64,000 bases of DNA from Undaria pinnatifida (Eukaryota; Sar; Phaeophyceae; Laminariales; Alariaceae), in contig JABAKD010000015.1 in assembly GCA_012845835.1 (NCBI GenBank), positions 1,057,001-1,121,000 on the forward strand. The letters run 5' to 3'. The first letter of the stretch is position 1, and each line of letters begins with the position of its first letter. Of this stretch, positions 37,700-46,900 are shown one piece after another. The notes under the pieces were generated by a model. That model saw nothing but the letters and a program-made list of their open reading frames with translations. It was not told the DNA's origin and ran no database searches. The position numbers and the translations under genes are program-made.

Positions 37700-40584
37700 G
37701 GCCTCAATAATATACTGGTGCCAAAACCGTCAGATTTATCCCCTCGAAAGGATTTATAGCTTACATGCACAAATTGCCCCTTCCCCCCCCCCCCCCCCCC
37801 CCCGCCCCCCTCCAAACCCGCTCGCTTTTGATCTAAACCAGGCCCCCCCTTTCCCTTCACAGCTGTCAGATTTTGTCCCCCTCAGAAACGGGTTTTATAG
37901 TTTCCGCGCACAGACTGACTAAAATCATCCTGTTGACCCTGATAGCTACACTGTAGCTGTAAGGGGAGTCGCCGACCTATATCCTTAATGAGGACACACA
38001 ACTCGTAATGCGCGCGATCGGAGTATCACACACAGCTTGCAAAGATGAGTTTCGACGAAATCTTCGATCTCACAGCTGGAGTGTATTTTAATTTTTATAA
38101 TATATATTATATATATATATGTGCACATATATATGTGCCCGTGTGGCACAACAATAGAGAGTAGGACTCACATAGTAGGAGAATGTGGAATATACGAGGA
38201 GGAACGGGATGCGTTAGAGGAGACGAGGAAATTAGAATAACATGACATGGAAGAGTTTGGTAGACTAGAGAGTAGCGAGAAAACGACTGCTATCCTAGGA
38301 GACAGATGGTGGCCACAGACGGCGAAACAGGACGGGGACAGGATAAGCAAACAGTTTTTATGTAATATATAGAAAAAGCGTAATGAGCGCCCAAACGTCA
38401 GAGGTGTATCTATTAGGAGTAGGAACGGTGCTCCGTCTCGAAAGGGATGCGTGGCCAATGGTCAAATTACTAAGTCAAGCAACAAATGAGTACGCCCCCC
38501 CCCCCCCCCCTCCCTTCACCGGTAATACGACTTGAGGATTTTTTTTTTTTTTTCTTCATCCTCCGGCGGATGGGGAAAAATAAAGCTTTAGCTCACCACA
38601 CTTCCACGTATTTTCATACGCGTCGTGTGTCGATTTAACTTAGTTGCTTTCGCAGCCCAACGCTAGCTGGCGCACCCTTCGGGTCCCATCGTAGGTATAG
38701 CATAAGCTGTCCCTATCAGTGGTCTTCGTTACAACCCCGGCAGCGCAAGCTGCCGTTGTATACGGATGCGTGTGTATGTCGACCCGCACGATATACAATA
38801 AACTGGTGCATTCCACAGCCGTCAGATTTCGTCCCCCTCAAAAACGGGTTTTATACTCTCCGTGCACAGATTGATTAGCATCACCCTGTTGACCCTGACA
38901 TCAGCTACAGCAGTCTAAGGGGAGTCGACTACCTATATCCTTAATGAGGACACACACAGCTTGCGAATATGAGTTTCGACGAAATCTTGAAATCTTCGAT
39001 CTCACAAGCAGTTAGTAACATAGCGCTTTAGGCTCATGCCTACCTACCTCACCACTAAAAACCCAGTGAATCAGTCTACAGCAACAGGTTACATTTCCTT
39101 TTCCTTTTTCCAATTGACTTGAGTCTGACGTGCATATGCGTAGACAACGTAGTGATAAGTGCCACGTGAAATTTATACGTGGCACTTTTTTCTGGGTGGC
39201 AAGCGGTGTAGTCGGTTTTTTCAGGCGCGAGTAGTGCGACGTATGTACCAGTATGCATCTGGCACATCGTAGGCTGACTCCCCATTTCCCTTTTTATATT
39301 TTTCTGGCGGAGGCATGAATTGCGTCAGCTATTGATACCTGGTATAGGTCTAGTCCAATGCGTGTACCACTTTTGGTTTGTTTGTGATTTTTTTATTGGG
39401 GTATCCCTCCACTCCTTAGTGACTTGAGCCTGTCCTGTGACCACGGACTTGATCATGCGAGTTAATGTGAGAACAACAACAACAATCTGGAGCTTCACGT
39501 GCTTCCACCTCTAAGGAACCAGTGCTCTTGCTCGGTCTACACATCATATCAAACACGCAGCAGCAGCGTGTATGTTCCATTACTTTTGAAAGTACTTACC
39601 AAGTTCTCCGCGACAAGTCGTTGACTCTCGAATCGCTCCGAGAGTTCCGGTTCAGCCTGCTGCTCCTGCCGCTCCTGCTGCTCTACCGGCTGCTGCTGCG
39701 CCTGGTGCTGCTGCTCCTCCTCCAGCTGCTGTCGCTCCAGCTGCTGCTGCTGCTGCTTCTCTCCTGGCTGCTGCTGCTGCTCGGCGTCAAAAGCCTCTTC
39801 AGGATGGAAGGTTTCGACTTCAGGTTTGTCGCAGACGCTCATGAGCTCGTTGCGATCGTCTTCAGGCGTGCTGGAGTCATCTTGGGGGTGTTGGGCATCT
39901 TCTTCTTGAGACGTCTTGTCACTGCTGTCACCACCATCGTCGCCATCACCATCACGGCCACCATCAGCCGCCACGGCGCCGTCTTGAGGCCTGTCGTCGC
40001 CAACGCCATTACCATCGCCACTAACATCAACAACGTCATCGATGTCAGCATCGCCGCCAACACCAGCATCACCAGCACTTTCACCAACACCTCCAACGTC
40101 AATGTCGGCGGGTATTTCATTTGAGTCCATCTTGAAATATACAGCAGGCAGCAATTGGCAGGCGGCAGGCAGCACATCAGGAACCAGACATAGACAGGCA
40201 AGACATGATGGTCAACGAAAGCCGCGCCAAAGTAAAGGCATACGTACCGTTCAGCAGAAGGAGATCATCACACCACGCACAACAAACGCAACAGAGCCAA
40301 GCACTAATGCACAGCACGCGTTGGTCATGCACTATTGTGAGCAAGAACTATATTGCATTATATATGGTATCTAATATCTGGGGTGTACATTGCACGCTGT
40401 CAACCCACAGGAGCACACAAGGCACCTGGTGCTGCTGTGTCGATGCCGAGAGGAGTTCCTGAACAAGTTGAGCCTTGGAAAGGTTTGCTTTAATGCCGCG
40501 TTTTTTTGCCTGGGCTTGCAGTGCCTTGTAGTTCAGCGCTCCCAGAGAGTCCAGGGTCTCCTGGACGTTGTTGGTATCTGCCAT
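30735..40584 (-). CDS. NuSAP-like protein: SAP-type N-terminus, acidic/polyQ middle, TPKK repeats
   Basis: Likely a DNA- and microtubule-associated mitotic protein. Exons: 40584-40426, 40130-39600, 35080-34873, 33354-33190, 32113-32023, 30967-30735. Exon 1 (MADTNNVQETLDSL...) carries a SAP-like helix pair, LNYKALQAQAKKRGIKANLS, resembling the NuSAP start. Exon 2 is Asp/Gly-rich, then Glu/Gln-rich with Q runs. Exon 3 has RRFDLAHQNMFALQPSIERY, which resembles the NuSAP H-x3-F-x3-I segment, followed by about six TPKK units, a basic DNA- or microtubule-binding type of repeat. Exon 4 has KENVPAV; exon 5 has GFTFKPYSGPIRP; exon 6 is basic with stop 30735-30737. Phases join for exons 1-2, 2-3, 3-4 (split Asp codon) and 5-6 (split Ala codon). 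Exons 4 and 5 do not join, so a small exon between 33190 and 32113 is missing. The Q-rich stretch makes the opposite strand look like a long leucine-rich frame; that is a shadow. Confidence 0.55.
35656..35730 (-). repeat. Interspersed repeat family C, copy in a NuSAP-like intron
   Basis: The segment GTTGTTGTTCTCACATTAAC...ATCGAGTCCGTTGTCACAG...CTCCAG is the reverse complement of 39420-39500 and related to 56700-56765. A shorter relative lies near 28400-28430. Class unknown. Confidence 0.6.
35918..35957. repeat. CAG/CTG palindrome
   Basis: GCAGCAGCAGCTCAGAGCTGCAGCAGCAGCAGCTGCTGCTGC is a self-complementary trinucleotide region (written in two halves: left GCAGCAGCAGCT, right AGCTGCTGCTGC). It lies in a long intron and can form a hairpin. 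Confidence 0.75.
36311..37079. repeat. Fold-back element with a third direct copy
   Basis: The left arm 36311-36409 (CTCAGTTTGTGCATGGCCGT...) is the reverse complement of 36870-36968 (...GCCATGCACAAACTGAGTAC). A third, diverged copy lies in direct orientation to the second at about 36986-37079. The outer edges abut G or C runs. The interior holds no coding sequence. Probably a MITE-like fold-back element within a NuSAP-like intron. Confidence 0.65.
37563..38080. repeat. Diverged tandem repeats separated by long C runs
   Basis: Three units share GTCAGATTTATCCCCTCGAA...TTTATAG...GCACA (near 37617, 37728 and 37866). Between the first two is a run of 28 C (37672-37699) and between the second and third a run of 21 C (37783-37803). 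A further 22-C run is at 37356-37377. A fourth unit lies at 38786-39005. Noncoding, inside a NuSAP-like intron. Confidence 0.65.
38539..38759 (-). mobile_element. Poly(A) retroposon, copy 2
   Basis: Nearly identical to 27467-27688, differing at about a handful of bases. It has the same minus-strand start ACAACGGCAGCTTGCGCTGC, the same terminal hairpin and a 15-T tract at 38539. It sits between tandem repeat units of the 37.5-39.0 kb array. No convincing target duplication was found for this copy. Confidence 0.75.
38786..39005. repeat. Further unit of the 37.5-kb tandem family
   Basis: It matches 37850-38070: GTCAGATTTCGTCCCCCTCA, ACGGGTTTTATA, CCTGTTGACCCTGA, AAGGGGAGTCG, CCTATATCCTTAATGAGGAC and GAGTTTCGACGAAATCTT. 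The two units are separated by an AT-rich stretch and the retroposon. Confidence 0.7.
39420..39500 (+). repeat. Interspersed repeat family C, copy near a NuSAP-like exon
   Basis: It contains GAGCCTGTCCTGTGACCACG, GATCATGCGAGTTAATGTGA and GAACAACAACAACAATCTGG, inverted relative to 35656-35730. It lies about 100 bp outside the second NuSAP-like exon, in its intron. Confidence 0.6.
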
Positions 40585-40912
40585 TCTTAGGCTTGTCACC
40601 TTTACCTCCGGCCGAGAACACGATCAAAATCTACCACGCTCACAGCTCACACAGCAGCGAAGGAGCGGCAGGCGGCAGAGCGGCAGTGCACACGGAGACG
40701 AAAAACACTAACGGGAAAAAGGTTTTTACATTTTGTGAGCAGCCTATGAAACAAGGGGACAGTTACTCATGCACGCCGCAGGAGGGGACGAGTGGAGTTC
40801 ATCCCCGTATGTTGGTGTTCATGTGCTACGCTCGATCGATCGCAGCAATCACAGCAGCTTTACCATAACACGGACGAAGGGTTAAGTGCTGGGTGGAGAG
40901 CAGGTGACAACC
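40585..40912. promoter_or_regulatory. Shared upstream region of two divergent genes
   Basis: These 328 bases separate the predicted ATG of the NuSAP-like gene (minus strand, 40584) from that of the plastid L15 gene (plus strand, 40913). Both 5' UTRs and both promoters must lie here unless an upstream noncoding exon exists. No TATA box or other defined element is obvious. The sequence before the L15 ATG (GACAACC) is a good initiation context. A bidirectional promoter is inferred from spacing only. Confidence 0.4.
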
Positions 40913-43900
40913 ATGAAGGCCGCCATCGCCACGGCTACGCTTCTTTTCGTGGGCGCGGCAAGTGAGTACTCGAACGTTCAGTGTGTGAGGCTATCTATGG
41001 ACCAGCGCATTTTTGTCCACGTACCTGGCACCAATATGGACGGACATATAGAGACCGTCTTTATATCATTATAAATATTAAATGGTCTTTACATTTCCGC
41101 CTAGTGTGGTACATCACATCAACACGTTGAACACACGCGACGAGACGCACCGTCTGGAGCGAGTCGCCCAAGGGCCAGCTGCGGTCGTACTGACATCCCA
41201 GTGGTTCCCATCAGTGTCCCGTGCTCCAGTCGCAGTATTGGTGACGCTATTGTCTGGCTGGAATAACCGGTTTGGGTGCCTCGTTTATTGGGAGACGCAA
41301 TCATGACTCAATCAACTTCCAGGCACCACTCGTAAGCCATCGTCCGTTCATGAAGACCCATGGTTCTTGGGTTGACAAGCTTGTGTGACGCGTACGAGCC
41401 CTGACTACAGTCCTGACTAATCCTAACTGGCTAATCCTAACCCGACGTGATGTTGTGTTGCTGGACAGATGCGTTTTTCGCTCCCACAGCGTTCACCGGG
41501 CAGCAGCTGGCGGGCGTTAGCGCACCGTCGCACACCTCGGGCGTGACCATGAAAATTTTCGACTGGAAGCGACGACAAGAACCTGACGGCGTAGGTAAGA
41601 GATGAGAGATGCAGCAGCAGCGGCAGCATGAGCAGCAACAGCATCAGAATAGCAGCGGTAGTGCAGCACATATACCCTGACCTCTGACTGACTTTTGACC
41701 TGTGTCCGGTTTTGTATTGTTGTACGTGTAGGATGTTGTGATGCGTTTGATGGCAACATTGTTAATAGTAGTACGAGGGTTATAGGTACTGGTAGAGGGA
41801 TAGAGACATCGCCTCGCCGCCGACCCCTCGGCGCTGCCACGTACGTACCGGACTACCGGGTACCGGTTCCCTTGCGGTATCTGGTACCGTTTGGTATTTG
41901 GCATGGTGTAAAAACGTCTGTCCGATCTGTAGCTACCGAGCCACTTACAGAGAGTACAAGGCAAATGGTCTCGTTGGCTATCGAAGCGATGGCCTTGACT
42001 ACTGACTATTGATATATAATTCGGAGGCTTTATTAGTCTATCGTACGCCCTCCGCACGTCGACAGTCGACAACGACGTACCGATTGCTTTGTTGTACCGT
42101 TATACATACTTGGCGACGGCGACGGCTACTCGTATGATAGCTTCCAAGTTTTTAGTTCAGTTTTCTTGGTAGTGTGCCATACTGCTGTACATACTGGTAC
42201 TGGCATGATACCCGTGGCACTGCGTGTTGTGCACAGACTCAAGCGAGTTGGCGCCAAAGCCCTTGTTGGGTTCGGTCGGTTTTTGTTTGTTTCTATTTCG
42301 ACGCCTAGACGGAAGCAAGTTTTTGCACCAAAGTGGTTGAATGTCACCACGTTGGCCGCTTTCTCCTGGAGTATAAGGCAACTGGTACCGGTACCGGTTG
42401 TAAGTCCCCCGTAGGACGAAGGGTGACGCAAGGCTGACGCTTTTACATATTGCGCCCCCGTGCGTTGGCCCGCATCCTTACGGTACGGGCTGGGCCAGGC
42501 AAGTAACGGCCAGAGCCAGCCAAGTAACGGCCAGAGAGGTAGATTGGCTAGCCCCCGCTCAATTTTACGTGTTCGGGTGTGATTTTTGGACACGATGTTG
42601 ATCATGGACCAACCCTCAAACCGAAAGCCGGCCTTTTCAAGTTTTTGTTTTTGTCCGAGAGATTTGACCGAAACAACGATCCGAAAAAAACAACAGCGAC
42701 CAGAAGTTGTCTTTATAGGAAAAGAGAAGGCCGGCTTTCAGTTTGTTTGCACATGCGGTCCAAATACGAGGGTAAAATTGAGATCGACAACCGTAAATTG
42801 AGCGGGGCATCGCAGAAACGCCATTTTTTCCATTTTATGTCGGTAACACTCGAATTATATATGGAATCGACTTTTGTTAATATCTCTTGATGAGTGACGA
42901 ATTGGGCAATGAAACTTCTATCGATGTTCTTCTAGGGTCTTGAGCATTGTCTACACTAAATTTCACCTTGATCGGGAACAACGATTTTTATACGAATTCA
43001 GACCGATGCTAATGGAAAGCCGATAGTTTGGCCAAAAACTTTGCAATTTTTTGGGGGGGTTGTTCGCTGAAAGATTCCGGGTAACGTCTCTATGGGGAAA
43101 ATATGACGAAAATGTTTTTTTTCTGGCTTTTCGTTGGGTCCTGCGGTCAATTTGTCTACATTAAGCCCTGATCAACACTGCCCACCAAACACGATTGACC
43201 TTCGATCTCGAGATAGAGACAACCCATGGTCACTCCTCTTCGTTCCGGACAAGGTCACATGAGTGTAGGTGACAGCGCTGAAGATTTCATCTCGATCCAT
43301 GCCCTAGGGCGTGAGGGGTTGCTTGTTTTGTCCTGTGGTCTTCCGTCACATCCTCTCAAAATTCTGTTTTGCGCCCGTTGGGAGACGATAGAGAGTTGTT
43401 GCCTCAGTTTTCTACACACCATCCGCCAAATGTGTTTTTAACAGAAGCCTGATCGGCACCCGCCACAAATCACCGGCCGTCGAGTGAGCGCTCTACACCA
43501 AGGGGGGGTCGGAGCCCCTAACGAGCTCGCCACGTTCAGAGTTCACGACGCTGTCGTTGATTTCGTCGAACAAAGTGTGCGGAGAACACGAAATTGCGCC
43601 GCGTCTAGTGCAAGATCTGCTTGAGAATTTCTCAGGCCGATGTTGGCCAAGATCCCCGCTAGAAATCGTTTTTTCCCGGAATTCTGGAAAGTTTCAAAGA
43701 ACAATTCTACCAAATTGGGTACATAGGCGGCCGTTTAGGCAAAGTTTGGCTGGGATCTTCGGGAATTTCAAACTTTTGGCCTTCGGTATTAGTGTGGAAA
43801 AGTTGGTGGTTTGAGTTCTACGCGGATATCTCGACGAGATCGAGTCGTGGACAAAAACTTATAATTTTTATATACATATATATTTGTTTTTTTTGTGCAT

Positions 43901-46900
43901 GAGCATTGTTGTGTCAGGGTCAGCGTTTCCAATTTAAGACTTAACTCGAAAGCTGTGGCGGTAGAGCTTTAGGAAACATTGTCCGTTTTTTGGCTGGCCC
44001 AGCTCGTGGAACATGGAGCTATGATGCAATGTGATTGATTGTGCGATGACAAAAAACGAAAAATGGGTACAGGGCATACCCGGTGCCTTTGTGGCCAAAA
44101 TCGGGTACTTTTCTATTTCAGCGTTCGCCACGCCCCCAGGACGCCATCTGACATGCCTACGACGGCCCCCAGCTGACGATGGCCGCATTTTCGCCGGGTA
44201 GACCACTCAACCCGCAACAGCTACCCAATTATTATACCCCCCTACCCGATAATGGCCAGCCTGCGCGACCACATCGGCCCAACGGCCCACCACGCACCAT
44301 CTGAGTTCCGCCGGACTTCATCCCTGTTACCGACGAAGGCGCACAAGAACCATCTGCTTGATGTCCATGGTTTGGTTCTCCCGAGCTCTCTTATGCCCTG
44401 CCTTCCGAAATAGTTCCACTCTAGCCAGACGGTAGAGGTTCTTCACTGGTGTCGCATCTGTGCAGCGCCCGTCCGAAGGAACTTGGTGGTAGGAACACTT
44501 TTCTCAGAGAAGAGGGGATCTTAGTGTCGGTCATGGTTTGTCTCTGCTGGTGGTGCTTACCTGGTGTGGCTTTTTGGTGTAAGGGAGAGGTCGGGAGTAC
44601 CAAATCATGGACATCAAGCAGATGGTTATTGCACTTCGTCGGTAACAGAGGGATGTGAAGTCCGGTGGAAACTCAGATGATGCGTGGTGGGCCGTTAGGC
44701 CGATGTGGTCGCGCAGGCTGGCCATTATCGGGTAGGGGGGTATAATAATTGGGTAGCTGTTGCGGGTTGAGTAGCCTAAAACGGGTCTACCCGGCGGAAA
44801 TGTCGTGATACGTTGAGTAGGGGCTGGCGTTGGCCAATCAGATGGCGTCCTGGGGGCGTGGAGAACATTGAAATAGAAAGGAAACAGGTAAACGATTTTG
44901 GCCACACAGGCACCGGGTACACCCAATTTTGGCCATGGCTCTAATTGATTGATTCCGGTGTATCGGAAATGAAGGTAATGATGAAGGTAGGGACGACCCG
45001 GATAATATTATGTTGATGCTGTTGTGGCCTACCTGGTACTACTGCTGTGCATACAAAAGTTTACCGCAGCTGCGACTTTCGTATACCCGACGCGTGAGCC
45101 TTTGGGTGCAACTTCTAACTGCTGTTTGATGTTGTGATAAACACATTTGATGCGCGAACAGCAGTCTACTACTGCTGTGTAACTTTTGTAGTATAAAAAG
45201 CATTCTACCGGAGGACGCATCCGCCAGACGCATCAGGTACACGAAAATTCTGAGCAGCAAAAAAAACTCAGAGCAGTCTCCGGCATCAGTGTTCTTATTC
45301 TGCGCGCTTCTGGTGTGTGAGAGAGAGCTTCTAATAATGGAGAATTTTTGCGTTTTTGGGAAATTGTCCGCGCAAAACCTAGAGTTTCTCAGTCTGGCGT
45401 TTGTCATTTTTCAAACTACTTCCAGATCTTCTCTGAATACCTGGTATACGAAAATAACCGATGGTTGGCGGGTTTGCCATTTTTTTCAAAATTGAAGTAC
45501 TTGCAGATCTTCTCTGAATACACGAAAATATCCGATGGTTGGCGGTGGCCAGCCATGTTTATTTAATAACTTGCCGTCGCATTTTGAGGTGCGATGTGTT
45601 GTTGTTGTCGCCAACTGGTTGTCGCTGCTGTGTGGGGTGCGTGGGTGGGGAGGACCACACCTCGCGCTGCAGCGACAACTCGAGCGGCGCCGAACCCCGA
45701 CCGCCCAAGATAACGAAGCAGAGGGCAACAAGTCCTCTCGCGGCCTGCCTTTTGTGTTGAACAAACTGCACGCAGTACCAGCGGTAACAGCAGCGGCAAC
45801 AGCAGCGGCAGCTTGTGCATCACAGAGTACCGGTGCTCGTATATGATCTGATACGGCACACTTTATTTGTTCATGTGGCCGTACCACACAGCATTGCGAA
45901 GCACAACCTCCAATTTTTTGCAACACGCATCCACCCGAAGAAATAGAAAACAGAAACACGTCGCCGCCACCGTACTGCTGTGATGCTGCTGCTGTTGTTG
46001 TTTTCTCCTATATGGTATCATATGTACCTGGTATATGTGACGTACAACTAACGTTTTGAGAGCCTGGACACAACCCAAACGCCCGCCAGCAGTTGAATAG
46101 AGTTGACACCCTCAAGAGTGTGCTAGGCTCGCGTCACCGTCCACCATCGTTACAACGACTTTAAAGTGTTACGCAGAAGTGTTGTGTTTGGCTTATGTTA
46201 CCATCGTTCGTGCGTTGCCTTGTGTTTTGTTTTCTGTTCGGTCTTGTTGTAAAAGTCATTGACGAGGTTCGGGTGGACACCCTCAAGAGCGCGCCTGGCT
46301 CCCGGCACCGCCACAAGCGGAAGGGACGCGGTATCGCCGCCGGACAAGGAGCGTCGTGCGGGTTCGGTATGCGAGGACAGAAGTCTCGCTCTGGGCCCGG
46401 AGTGAGGGCAGGGTTCGAGGGGGGACAGACCGCTCTCTACCGCCGCCTTCCCAAGCTCGTTGGGCGCCCGATGGGCGCGGGCCACACGAAGAAGGTCAGT
46501 CAGTGCTTGCGGTTTAGTGAGGTGTAGTGGGAGTGGGGGACCGTGTTTCCAAGGGTTGGGCGCAATGTGTCCAGTACGCCTCATTGCAGCAGCACCTCGG
46601 TACATAAGTTGACTTGTTGGAAATATGCATACATGACCACGGAGGCATTCTGAAGAGTTGCTCGTACAAGACCTCTTAGTGGTGGCCTAGGCCCTTTGTT
46701 GTGTTTGGGATATTTTCATGTACCAGAAGCTGTTGTGAAGCATTTCTGCACTAATATATTGCCCTGGAGATTGATGAACAGTAGTATAAGGTGCTCTTGT
46801 AATTTTTTTGGGCTGGATTATTTTTGTAACAGCTATGCAATAGCGTCTCGTGTTGTCCTTATACGAAAACCCCTGAAGGTGAAATTATCGCTCAGGTGCG

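Noticed and set aside
39522-40124. Plus-strand leucine-rich 200-residue frame
   Set aside because: It is the shadow of the polyQ and Asp/Gly-rich exon of the minus-strand NuSAP-like gene, which has good splice sites and joins in frame.
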